Of a DNA stretch of 64,000 bases, positions 23,201 to 30,864 are shown one piece after another; the stretch's first letter is position 1, and each line of letters begins with the position of its first letter. The notes below the pieces were generated by a model that was not told the origin of the DNA, did no database searches, and saw only the letters and a program-made list of their open reading frames with translations. This stretch comes from Pseudomonas sp. GL-B-19 (lineage in GTDB: Bacteria; Pseudomonadota; Gammaproteobacteria; Pseudomonadales; Pseudomonadaceae), in NCBI RefSeq assembly GCF_019956415.1, contig NZ_JAHBDK010000024.1:35681-99680 (forward strand), read 5' to 3'. A program made the position numbers and the translations under genes.

Positions 23201-23951
23201 GCTGCACTACCAACCGAAAATCAGCCTTGATGACCATCGACTGGTCGGTGCCGAAGCGCTGATTCGTTGGAATCACCCGACCTTCGGCACCGTGCCGCCG
23301 GAACACTTCATTCCCTTGGCCGAAGAAAACGGCATGATTCTGCAAATCGGTGACTGGGTACTTGAGACCGCCTGCCACCAGATGTATGAGTGGAATCAGG
23401 TATATGAGTGCCTCGGCCCGCTCTCGGTCAACCTCGCAGGCGCCCAACTGCGCCAACCAAACCTGCTGGGACGGATCGAGCAACTTCTCAAGGATAGCCA
23501 CCTCCAACCCAACTTTTTGCAACTGGAGATTACCGAAAGCTTCATCATGAGCCAGGCCGAAGAAGCGCTAGCGGTGCTGCATCAACTCAAACAGTTGGGT
23601 GTGCAATTAGCCATCGATGACTTCGGTACCGGCTACTCATCCTTGAGCTACCTCAAGCGACTGCCACTGGATATTCTCAAGATCGATCAGTCGTTCGTCC
23701 GCGGCCTGCCTGACGATCCGCATGATGCGGCCATTGTTCGAGCGATCATCGCGTTGGGCCGCAGCATGCAATTTACTGTCATTGCCGAGGGCGTTGAGAC
23801 CCAGGCCCAACAGGAATTCCTCGCCGCAGAAGGCTGCGAACAGATCCAGGGCTACATCGTAAGTCCGCCTCTTCCCGCCGAAGAATTCGCCGCGACATTT
23901 CTTCGTATAGCCTTATCGAATTTTTCGGATAGCACAGCAGAGAAACCGTAG
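20211..23951 (+). CDS. rmcA: Membrane c-di-GMP signalling protein, SBP-TM-PASx4-GGDEF-EAL (RmcA-like)
   Basis: 1246-aa transmembrane sensor. The start is the ATG at 20211, giving a signal peptide (PRLLSVLFLLSLMTW). An upstream TTG would add 16 unconvincing residues. Domains in order: periplasmic SBP_bac_3 (about 30-250), TM helix (about 262-282, LLFLMVMLAVVI), four PAS domains (about 300-780), GGDEF with intact RLGGDEF (about 885) and EAL with intact GAEALIRW plus DDFGTGYSSL. Architecture, length and position beside rpoD match P. aeruginosa RmcA (PA0575), which degrades c-di-GMP in response to redox cues. Both output motifs look catalytic; net activity cannot be told from sequence. Confidence 0.85.
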   Translation: MPRLLSVLFLLSLMTWTATAGALTLTDDERSWLAAHPNLRLGVDASWPPFEFRDEKGRYQGLAADYINVIRQRLAIKLTPIEPVSWTVVLEQAKQGKLDVLPGIMSTPERQSYLSFTRPYLDFPIVILAHVGGAQPHKIKDLYGLKIAVVENYAPHELLRTHHPDLNLVPMANVSSALQALATDEVDAVVGDLASSVWSLRQLKLEGLYVSGETPYRFQLAMAVPPKNKVLVGILDKVLADMSPSEISAIQEHWVGNVLDNRTFWSDLLVYGLPGLLFLMVMLAVVIRINRRLSSEIARRVDLEQELRSSEYHYRGLVESLSAIAWEARMDDYTYSYVSPHAEDLLGYPLSHWLIPGFWRNIIHPADLTRAQTYCDHEVLAGRDHSIDYRVITADGRCLWVRDIVSLIEHGHEPVLRGLMIDISEAKRTEEALRLSEQKFASVFQQNPDILAIARLSDGCLLEVNKAFVEQIGLRPEEVIGQTATDLNIWGIPGVGPGLLQRLQSGSIRNLEMPFRRSNGQVFTGLISAEPFNLDTTPALVVVVRDISKLKETQQQLQTSEEKFAKAFHASPDGLLLSRQSDGLLLEVNEGFSRITGFNSAMSVDRSTLELGIWVNLNERKQMLELLHRDGFVRDFSCHIRRSDGQVRLCEVSSRPLPIGDDDCMLTIARDITERHLMQEKLQQAATVFESTAEGVLITDTHQHISAVNRAFTEITGYCESEALGHTPRLLASGLHDSAFYAAMWHQLTAEGHWQGEISNRRKNGELYPSWLTISAVRNRDKFITHFVAVFADISSLKHAQAKLDYQAHHDPLTGLPNRTLFESRLLTALNTQQENGGQGAVLFLDLDRFKHINDSLGHPVGDLLLKGIAVRLKEQLRDIDTVARLGGDEFIILLPGLQQNSDADNIATKLLNCFAAPFQAGDHEFFISASIGTSLYPKDGCDVATLVKNADAAMYRSKAKGRNRIERYTRDLTAQASERVALEYELRRAIERNELTLHYQPKISLDDHRLVGAEALIRWNHPTFGTVPPEHFIPLAEENGMILQIGDWVLETACHQMYEWNQVYECLGPLSVNLAGAQLRQPNLLGRIEQLLKDSHLQPNFLQLEITESFIMSQAEEALAVLHQLKQLGVQLAIDDFGTGYSSLSYLKRLPLDILKIDQSFVRGLPDDPHDAAIVRAIIALGRSMQFTVIAEGVETQAQQEFLAAEGCEQIQGYIVSPPLPAEEFAATFLRIALSNFSDSTAEKP

Positions 23952-23952
23952 C

Positions 23953-23958
23953 TATAAT
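23953..23958 (+). promoter_or_regulatory. -10 element of the tRNA promoter
   Basis: TATAAT immediately after the stop codon of the RmcA-like gene and 20 bp before the tRNA. It is followed by a GC-rich discriminator (CCGCGG) as in stable-RNA promoters. No consensus -35 is seen at normal spacing. Confidence 0.5.
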
Positions 23959-23972
23959 CCGCGGCCTACTGA

Positions 23973-24049
23973 GGGCCTATAGCTCAGTTGGTTAGAGCAG
24001 AGGACTCATAATCCTTTGGTCCACGGTTCAAGTCCGTGTGGGCCCACCA
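23973..24049 (+). tRNA. tRNA with CAU anticodon, probably tRNA-Ile2 (lysidine-modified); otherwise elongator tRNA-Met
   Basis: 77-nt cloverleaf with encoded CCA: acceptor GGGCCTA pairing with TGGGCCC, anticodon loop CTCATAA, T-arm GTTCAAG. CAU can be tRNA-Met or the TilS-modified tRNA-Ile2. The acceptor stem has C4-G69 and C5-G68, which in E. coli mark tRNA-Ile2 rather than elongator Met, so I favour Ile2. Automated tools would often label it Met. Its 3' 47 bp serve as the attachment site of the adjoining island, and the tRNA remains intact. Confidence 0.93.
24003..24049 (+). repeat. attL: tRNA 3' segment (47-bp direct repeat)
   Basis: Runs from the anticodon stem to the terminal CCA of the tRNA gene and is identical to 38455-38501. 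Bases just outside both copies differ, so the repeat is exactly 47 bp. Typical of tyrosine-recombinase integration into a tRNA 3' end. Confidence 0.95.
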
Positions 24050-24057
24050 TTAAAATC

Positions 24058-24084
24058 AAGGGGTTGTGATCGCAACCCTTTTCT
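24058..24084 (+). terminator. Terminator just inside the island, downstream of the tRNA
   Basis: Stem GGGTTG / CAACCC extended by A-T pairs, followed by TTTTC. The island thus brings its own terminator to replace the host one, which has been displaced to 38505-38533. Confidence 0.65.
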
Positions 24085-24097
24085 AAAAAAACCAGCC

Positions 24098-24118
24098 GTC
24101 AATCACCGGTCAATCACC
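24098..24118 (+). repeat. Left copy of 21-bp subterminal direct repeat (candidate integrase arm site)
   Basis: Two tandem copies of a TCAATCACC core. The 21-bp block recurs in identical sequence and orientation at 38329-38349, near the other island end. Positioned 49 bp inside attL. Confidence 0.6.
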
Positions 24119-24337
24119 TCGACCTTGAGTAGCAGCGGTGCCGTACGTCCCTCCATCCCGATTTCGCTCAAAACGCCAGCAAGTTTCCCGATTGGCTCCT
24201 GATGACACGTCTTTGCTTATCTGAGGGGAAGCACGTTTGAGCAACTGGCCATGTGCATATCATTACGGTAACTTTCGTAAAGCTAGGCGCAACTTCATTC
24301 ATGGCCAGAGGCATAAGGCTTTCGCGAAGGATCGACG

Positions 24338-27300
24338 ATGACCACAAGCAGTAACTTTGCCTTCCTCCACGAACACGACCCTGTATTGTTTCAGCTCGCC
24401 AATACGGCCGAGCACGTGTTCGCCAGCGACCCCAACACCACGCTGATAAAGCTTCGGCAACTGGGAGAAGCGTTGGCGCAGGATCTCGCCAGTCGCGCCC
24501 GCATCGATTTCGACTCCAACACTACGCAGGCTGACTTGCTCTATAAGCTCGGCCGCGAAATCCAGCTCGATCGCAACATTGTCAGCCTGTTCCACACCCT
24601 GCGCATCGAAGGCAACAAGGCCACCCACGGTTTCCAAACACACCACCGCGATGCTCTGGATGGCCTCAAGGTGGGACGAGAGCTGTGCGTGTGGTTTCAC
24701 AAGGCGCTGGGCAAAGCAGGCAGCGCCTTCAAACCAGGTCCCTTCGCTACACCGACTGACCCCAGCGTTCCGCTGCGCGACCTGCAAAGCCAGATCGAAC
24801 GACTCAAAGCCCAACTCAATGAATCCAATCAACAACTGGAATCGAACCAGCAACTCGCCGAGCTGAAAAAGCGCGAGGCCGAGGAATATGCCGTTCTTGC
24901 CGAACAGATGGATGCGGAGTCACGTGGCCACAAGCAACTCGCTGAGGCACACGAAGCCGAACTAACCAACTTGCGCGATGAGTTCGAGCAGCGCGTCAAA
25001 GCACTACAGCAGGAGCTTGCAGCCAAACCGCAGTCTACGCAGCTGGTTATGCACAAGACTCAGCAGGCCAGCAGCAGCTTTGACCTCAACGAGGACCTCA
25101 CCCGCATCCTGATCGATCAGCAACTGATTGAAGCCGGTTGGGAGGCAGATTCGCTGGATCTCAAGCACAGCAAGGGTGCACGTCCAGAGAAGGGCAAGAA
25201 CAAGGCCATCGCCGAATGGCCTACCAGTAAGCCAGGGGAGGATGCCGATTATGTGCTGTTCGCCGGGCTCACACCCGTGGCCGTGGTCGAAGCAAAACGC
25301 AAACGCATCAATATTGCCAACCGCATACCCCAGGCAGAGCGCTACTCCCGCCAATTTGTCCTCGCGAGCGAACATCAAAACGGCTGGCAGCTTTCAGGCT
25401 TGAGTCAGCCATGGCTCGACGGTCAAGGCGGTAGCTTCCACATTCCCTTCGCCTTCGCCTGCAACGGCCGGCCCTACATCAAACAATTGGCGGAACAGTC
25501 GGGCATCTGGTTTCGCGATCTGCGCAGCCCGGCGTACCTGCGCCGACCACTGCAAGACTTTCATACTCCAGCCGGCTTGCTCGACTTGCTCAAACGCAGC
25601 CGCGAAGAAGCCGAGGCGCTGCTGCAACAGGAGGGTTTCGCCTATCTCAAGCTACGTGAGTATCAGGAAAATGCCATCCGCGCAGTGGAACAGGCACTAG
25701 CTGATAATCAGCGCGACTGTCTGCTCGCCATGGCCACCGGCACCGGTAAGACGCGCACCATCATCGGCTTGATGTACCGTTTCCTCAAAGCCGAGCGCTT
25801 CAAGCGCATTTTATTTCTGGTCGACCGTAGCGCTCTTGGCCAGCAGGCAATCGACGCCTTCAACGAAGCACCACTGGAGCAGAACCACACCCTGGCGCAG
25901 ATCTACGACGTCAAGGAGCTCGGCGACATGACCGCCGAAGCGGAAACCCGCATTCAAGTAGCCACGGTACAGGCCATGGTGCGGCGTATCTTCCAGTCCG
26001 ACACGCCTCCACCCATCGATGAGTTCGACTGCATCATCGTCGACGAAGCCCACCGCGGTTACACTCTCGACCAGGAAATGACCGAAGGCGAACTGGCAGT
26101 GCGCGATCACGGTCAGTACCTCTCCCAGTACCGCCGCGTGCTCGATTACTTCGACGCCTGCAAGGTCGGCCTCACCGCCACCCCGGCCAAACACACCAGC
26201 GAAATCTTCGGCAAACCGGTATTCACCTACAGCTACCGTGAAGCCGTGGCTGAGGACTGGCTGATCGACCACGAACCGCCCATCCGCTATGAAACCCTGC
26301 TGAGCCAAAACGGCATTCATTTCGCCAAAGGCGATAGTGTCAGCGTGATTAACACCCAGACCGGGGAAGTCGATGTAGCCGAGCTGGAAGACGAACTCGA
26401 CTTCAACATCGAATCCTTTAACCGACGGGTCATCACCCCTGGTTTCGACAAGGTGATCTGTGAACAGCTGGCTCAGGAGCTGGACCCGCAGGGCGAAGAG
26501 AAGACCATGATCTTCTGCGTCAACCAGGCCCACGCCGAACGAGTCAAAAACCTGCTGGACGACGCCTTCAAGGACCTGCACGGAGATCAATACAACCAGG
26601 CCAGCGTGGAGATCATCACCGGCCAGAGCGATAAGGTCGAACAACTCATCCGCCGCTACAAGAACGAGCGCACCCCCAACATCGCCATCACCGTCGACCT
26701 GCTCACCACCGGTATCGACGTGCCGGCGATTTGCAATCTGGTGTTCATGCGTCGCGTGCGCTCGCGCATCCTCTACGAGCAGATGAAAGGCCGCGCGACC
26801 CGTCGCTGTGACGACATCGGCAAGACTGTGTTCCGCATCTACGACCCCGTCGACCTCTACGCCAGCCTAGAAGAAGTTGACACCATGAAGCCGCTGGTGA
26901 AGAACCCCAACGTAACGCTGGAGCAGCTGGTCAGCGAGCTGACCCATGGCGGCAGTTTCGACGCCCCCGGCAACGTGGAAGGCAGCAGTCACGCCCATGA
27001 CGTGCTCGACCAACTGAGCCAACGCGTGATGCGCATCCTGCGCAAGGCCAGCCACAAGGCTGAAACCGAACCGACGCTGCAGAAGAAACTCAATGAACTG
27101 GAGGACGCTTGGGGCGTTGCGCCGGCGCAATTGCACAGGCACCTGCAGGACCTCGGCCCGCAACAGGCCGCCAACTTCGTGCGCCAGCACAGCCACCTGC
27201 TTGGTCAACTGGCCGAAGTTAGCGCCCTACTGGGCTCGGAAAACTTTCCGGTGATCGCCACCCACAGCGACGAGCTGATGGTGCGCGAGCAGAACTACGG

Positions 27301-27814
27301 CAGTAATCAGAAACCGCAGGATTACCTGGAGAGCTTCCACCAGTTCATCCACAACCAGCTCAACCAGTCCGTCGCTCTCGGCGTGGTAGTCAATCGCCCC
27401 AAAGACCTCACCCGTGAACAGCTTCGCGAAGTCCGCCTACTGCTGGACCAGAACGGTTACAGCGAGGCGAACCTGAGCAGCGCTTGGCGTAATCAGACCA
27501 ACCAGGAAATTGCCGCCAGCATCGTTGGCTACATTCGCCAGGCCGCCATCGGCGAAGCACTCCTGCCCTTCGAGCAGCGTGTAAACAACGCCATGCAGAA
27601 AATATACGGTCTGCATTCCTGGACGCCAGTTCAGCGCAAATGGCTGGACCGCCTGGCCAAGCAACTGACTCACGAAGTGATACTCGACCATGAAGTGCTC
27701 AACCGAAACTTTGCCCAGGACGGCGGCGCCAAACGGCTGGACAAGCTACTCGCTGGCCACCTCGATCACGTCATAGAAGCGCTGAACGATAACCTTTGGC
27801 CGCAGACAGGTTGA
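24338..27814 (+). CDS. hsdR: Type I restriction enzyme R subunit HsdR
   Basis: 1158-aa motor and nuclease subunit of a type I restriction system. Residues 1-125 resemble a DUF4145 helical domain. A glutamine/glutamate-rich coiled coil follows (about 145-235). The HsdR nuclease domain has the PD-(D/E)xK pattern (ADYVLF ... VAVVEAKRK, about 305-327). The SF2 helicase core has Walker A MATGTGKTRT (about 465-474) and VDEAHRG (about 568), with the C-terminal EcoEI-type region last. Start ATG has AAGGA upstream. It is separated from hsdM by 151 bp that contain a REP-like unit. Confidence 0.95.
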   Translation: MTTSSNFAFLHEHDPVLFQLANTAEHVFASDPNTTLIKLRQLGEALAQDLASRARIDFDSNTTQADLLYKLGREIQLDRNIVSLFHTLRIEGNKATHGFQTHHRDALDGLKVGRELCVWFHKALGKAGSAFKPGPFATPTDPSVPLRDLQSQIERLKAQLNESNQQLESNQQLAELKKREAEEYAVLAEQMDAESRGHKQLAEAHEAELTNLRDEFEQRVKALQQELAAKPQSTQLVMHKTQQASSSFDLNEDLTRILIDQQLIEAGWEADSLDLKHSKGARPEKGKNKAIAEWPTSKPGEDADYVLFAGLTPVAVVEAKRKRINIANRIPQAERYSRQFVLASEHQNGWQLSGLSQPWLDGQGGSFHIPFAFACNGRPYIKQLAEQSGIWFRDLRSPAYLRRPLQDFHTPAGLLDLLKRSREEAEALLQQEGFAYLKLREYQENAIRAVEQALADNQRDCLLAMATGTGKTRTIIGLMYRFLKAERFKRILFLVDRSALGQQAIDAFNEAPLEQNHTLAQIYDVKELGDMTAEAETRIQVATVQAMVRRIFQSDTPPPIDEFDCIIVDEAHRGYTLDQEMTEGELAVRDHGQYLSQYRRVLDYFDACKVGLTATPAKHTSEIFGKPVFTYSYREAVAEDWLIDHEPPIRYETLLSQNGIHFAKGDSVSVINTQTGEVDVAELEDELDFNIESFNRRVITPGFDKVICEQLAQELDPQGEEKTMIFCVNQAHAERVKNLLDDAFKDLHGDQYNQASVEIITGQSDKVEQLIRRYKNERTPNIAITVDLLTTGIDVPAICNLVFMRRVRSRILYEQMKGRATRRCDDIGKTVFRIYDPVDLYASLEEVDTMKPLVKNPNVTLEQLVSELTHGGSFDAPGNVEGSSHAHDVLDQLSQRVMRILRKASHKAETEPTLQKKLNELEDAWGVAPAQLHRHLQDLGPQQAANFVRQHSHLLGQLAEVSALLGSENFPVIATHSDELMVREQNYGSNQKPQDYLESFHQFIHNQLNQSVALGVVVNRPKDLTREQLREVRLLLDQNGYSEANLSSAWRNQTNQEIAASIVGYIRQAAIGEALLPFEQRVNNAMQKIYGLHSWTPVQRKWLDRLAKQLTHEVILDHEVLNRNFAQDGGAKRLDKLLAGHLDHVIEALNDNLWPQTG

Positions 27815-27910
27815 ACATCCTCGACTTCCGCGGCGGCTATTACCGCACTCCCAGCGCACGTGTTCGCACGAGCAGATTTATCCACGATGATCGGCCACAT
27901 TACGTCGCCC

Positions 27911-27938
27911 TCATCGCGAATGAATTCGCTCCTACACC
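27911..27938. repeat. Single REP-like unit between hsdR and hsdM
   Basis: TCATCGCGAATGAATTCGCTCCTACACC has the small palindrome (GCGAATGAATTCGC) and CTCCTACA tail of a P. fluorescens-group REP. It lies inside the island, so this segment has resided in a Pseudomonas genome. Confidence 0.6.
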
Positions 27939-27965
27939 AGCACATTCAATTTCTACGAGAGCCCC

Positions 27966-29513
27966 ATGACCAATAGCGATATCGTCCAAAAACTCTGGAA
28001 CCTTTGCGACGTCCTCCGCGACGACGGCATCAACTACAGCGACTACGTCACCGAGCTGGTGCTGCTGCTGTTCATCAAGATGGAATACGAGCAGGTGCAA
28101 AACAACGCCGACTTCGCCCACAAGTTGCCCGTCGGTGCCCGCTGGCCCGACCTCGAAGGGAAGTCCGGGCTCACCCTGCTCAATCACTATCGGCAGATGC
28201 TGCTGGATTTGGGTAAGAACAGCGACCCACTGATCGCCGCCATATACGCCGACGCCCAGACACGCCTAAAGGAACCACGCCACCTGGAGCAATTGATCAA
28301 GAGCCTCGACGGCATCGACTGGTTCAGCGCCCGTCGAGATGGTCTCGGCGATCTTTACGAAGGCCTGTTGGAAAAGAACGCCAGTGAAACCAAATCCGGT
28401 GCCGGCCAGTACTTCACTCCGCGCCCGCTGATCGACAGCATCATTAACTGCATCAAACCCCAGCCCGGTGAGACCATCCAGGACCCGGCCGCCGGCACCG
28501 CAGGCTTCCTGATCGCCGCCGACGCCTATATCAAGAGCCACACCGACGACCATTACGACCTAGATGAGAAAGCTCGAAGCTTTCAGCAAAACCGTGCCTT
28601 TGTCGGAGTAGAGCTGGTGCCTGGAACCCGCCGCCTTGCGTTGATGAACACCCTGCTGCACGGCATGGAAGGCGACGAAGAAGGTGTGGTTCATCTGGGC
28701 AACGCCCTCGGCCAAACCGGAGCCAACCTACCCAAGGTCGATTTGATTCTCTCCAACCCTCCGTTCGGCACCGCCAAGGGCGGCGGCGGCCCGACCCGTG
28801 ACGACCTGACATACAAGACCAGCAACAAGCAACTCGCGTTCTTGCAGCACATCTATCGCGGCCTCAAACCCGGTGGCCGTGCCGCCGTGGTGCTACCGGA
28901 CAACGTGCTGTTCGAAGCCGGCGTCGGCACCGACGTGCGCCGCGACTTAATGGACAAGTGTAACCTGCACACCATTCTGCGGCTGCCTACGGGGATCTTT
29001 TACGCTCAAGGCGTGAAGACAAACGTGCTGTTTTTCCAGAAAGGCTCGGTCGATAACCCACGTCAGGATCAAGGCTGCACGCAGCGTGTTTGGGTCTATG
29101 ACTTGCGTAGCAACATGCCTAGTTTTGGGAAGCGCACACCGTTTGGCGCGGCTCATCTCAAGCCCTTCGAAGATGCCTTCGGGGAGGATGCTAATGGCAA
29201 TAGCCCGCGTGCGGAGAATGTCGAGGGGATTGGAGAGCTGAGTCGCTTCCGGGTGTTTAATCGCGACCAGATTAAGCAGCGCGGGGATTCGCTGGATATC
29301 AGTTGGCTCAAGAATGCCGACAATCTGGATAGCAACAATTTGCCGATACCGGAAGTTCTGGCCGCAGAAGCCATGGCCGAACTCACCGAGGCTCTACATG
29401 AGTTGGAAGAACTAATGAAGGCCTTGGGCGCTGGGGATGAAGTGACAGCACAGAGGCAGTTAATGGCGGAAGTGATGGGGTTGACGGTGGCTCAGGAGAA
29501 TGGGAATGAGTGA
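27966..29513 (+). CDS. hsdM: Type I restriction-modification DNA methyltransferase HsdM
   Basis: 515-aa adenine N6-methyltransferase subunit that, with HsdS, protects host sites. The N-terminal HsdM helical domain spans about residues 1-125. SAM motif I is DPAAGTAGFLIAA (about 176-188) and catalytic motif IV is NPPFGTAKGGG (about 260-270). Full length for the family. Its end overlaps the start of hsdS by 8 bp, so the two subunits are translationally coupled. Confidence 0.96.
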   Translation: MTNSDIVQKLWNLCDVLRDDGINYSDYVTELVLLLFIKMEYEQVQNNADFAHKLPVGARWPDLEGKSGLTLLNHYRQMLLDLGKNSDPLIAAIYADAQTRLKEPRHLEQLIKSLDGIDWFSARRDGLGDLYEGLLEKNASETKSGAGQYFTPRPLIDSIINCIKPQPGETIQDPAAGTAGFLIAADAYIKSHTDDHYDLDEKARSFQQNRAFVGVELVPGTRRLALMNTLLHGMEGDEEGVVHLGNALGQTGANLPKVDLILSNPPFGTAKGGGGPTRDDLTYKTSNKQLAFLQHIYRGLKPGGRAAVVLPDNVLFEAGVGTDVRRDLMDKCNLHTILRLPTGIFYAQGVKTNVLFFQKGSVDNPRQDQGCTQRVWVYDLRSNMPSFGKRTPFGAAHLKPFEDAFGEDANGNSPRAENVEGIGELSRFRVFNRDQIKQRGDSLDISWLKNADNLDSNNLPIPEVLAAEAMAELTEALHELEELMKALGAGDEVTAQRQLMAEVMGLTVAQENGNE

Positions 29514-30864
29514 GTTACCGAAGGGATGGGTTACCGCTTGCATTAGCGATCTTGCTGACCTGAACCCCAAGCAAACTTTCGAAGATCACTTGGCAGCAGG
29601 CTTTGTGCCTATGTCCCACGCCCCGACCAACTTCCGGGAAAAACTGCGTTTTGACGACCGCAACTGGGGTGACATAAAGAAGGCTTATACAAATTTTAAA
29701 AACGGCGACGTGATTTTTGCTAAGGTGACGCCCTGCTTTGAAAATGGCAAAGCGGCTTTTGTTGAAGGCCTACCCAACGGTATAGGCGCAGGAAGCAGCG
29801 AATTTTATGTACTGCGCCCATATAACGAAGATGTGTCAGCCAAATATTTGCTGGCCTTAGTTAAAAGTCGCGAGTTCATGCGTGAAGGCGCATTGAATAT
29901 GACCGGGGCAGTGGGTCTCCGCCGTGTACCAAAACAGTTTGTTGAAAGTTATCCGGCGCTAGTTCCGCCTGCAGCCGAACAAACCCGTATAGCCCAAAAA
30001 ATCGATGAACTGTTGGCCCAGGTTGACACCCTCAAAGACCGCATTGATAGCATCCCCGCCCTGCTCAAACGCTTCCGACAATCCGTCCTTGCTGCTGCGG
30101 TATCTGGGAAGTTGACGGAGGAGTGGCATGAAGAAAACCATGCACCAGATTTCCAAGAGCGAACAATCGGCGAACTATTCAAGCTCATTGATGGCGACAG
30201 GGGGCCCAACTACCCCAAAAAAGAAGACTATCAAGAAAGCGAATACTGCTTATTTCTTTCAACCAAAAACGTGAGGAAATACGGTTTTGAGTTCCAAGAG
30301 ACCGCCTTCATTTCAAAGAAAAAACACGAGCTTTTGCGAAGTGGAACACTTTCTCGCGGCGATATTGTAATAACGACCCGAGGAACACTGGGCAATGTTG
30401 CTTCGTATGACGCAAACGTACCATTCGACGTTGTACGCATTAATTCCGGAATGTTGATTCTCAGGAAAATTGAACCTGCTTTGGAAAATGAGTTTTTCAA
30501 GATGTTAATCGCGTCCCCTTCATTCCAGACGCTAATTGACACTCAACGAAGTGGATCAGCTCAGCCTCAGCTTCCGGCGAAAATTATCCGCGAGTTCCAA
30601 GTAAGCATCCCTTCAATTCAAGAGCAATCCGAAATCGTCCGTCGCGTCGAACAACTGTTCGCTTATGCCGACCAACTCGAATCCAAAGTAGCTACAGCCA
30701 AAGGCCGTATCGACCACCTGACCCAAAGCATCCTGGCCAAAGCCTTTCGTGGTGAACTGGTGCCACAAGACCCCAACGACGAACCGGCTAGCGTGCTGCT
30801 GGCACGCATCCAAGCCCAACGCGTCGCCACACCCAAGGCCAAGCGAGGAAGCAAAAGCACATGA
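29506..30864 (+). CDS. hsdS: Type I restriction-modification specificity subunit HsdS
   Basis: 452-aa DNA-recognition subunit. The ATG at 29506 (SELPKGWVT) is chosen because GGAG lies 7 nt upstream; an ATG at 29500 would be too close to it. Two target-recognition domains (about 1-155 and 205-375) are each followed by a helical spacer: QVDTLKDRIDSIPALLKRFR with SVLAAAVSGKLT, then ADQLESKVATAKGRIDHLTQ with SILAKAFRGELV. Base composition is lower in GC than hsdM, usual for variable hsdS genes. The recognition sequence cannot be predicted. Overlaps the following HNH gene by 4 bp. Confidence 0.95.
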   Translation: MSELPKGWVTACISDLADLNPKQTFEDHLAAGFVPMSHAPTNFREKLRFDDRNWGDIKKAYTNFKNGDVIFAKVTPCFENGKAAFVEGLPNGIGAGSSEFYVLRPYNEDVSAKYLLALVKSREFMREGALNMTGAVGLRRVPKQFVESYPALVPPAAEQTRIAQKIDELLAQVDTLKDRIDSIPALLKRFRQSVLAAAVSGKLTEEWHEENHAPDFQERTIGELFKLIDGDRGPNYPKKEDYQESEYCLFLSTKNVRKYGFEFQETAFISKKKHELLRSGTLSRGDIVITTRGTLGNVASYDANVPFDVVRINSGMLILRKIEPALENEFFKMLIASPSFQTLIDTQRSGSAQPQLPAKIIREFQVSIPSIQEQSEIVRRVEQLFAYADQLESKVATAKGRIDHLTQSILAKAFRGELVPQDPNDEPASVLLARIQAQRVATPKAKRGSKST

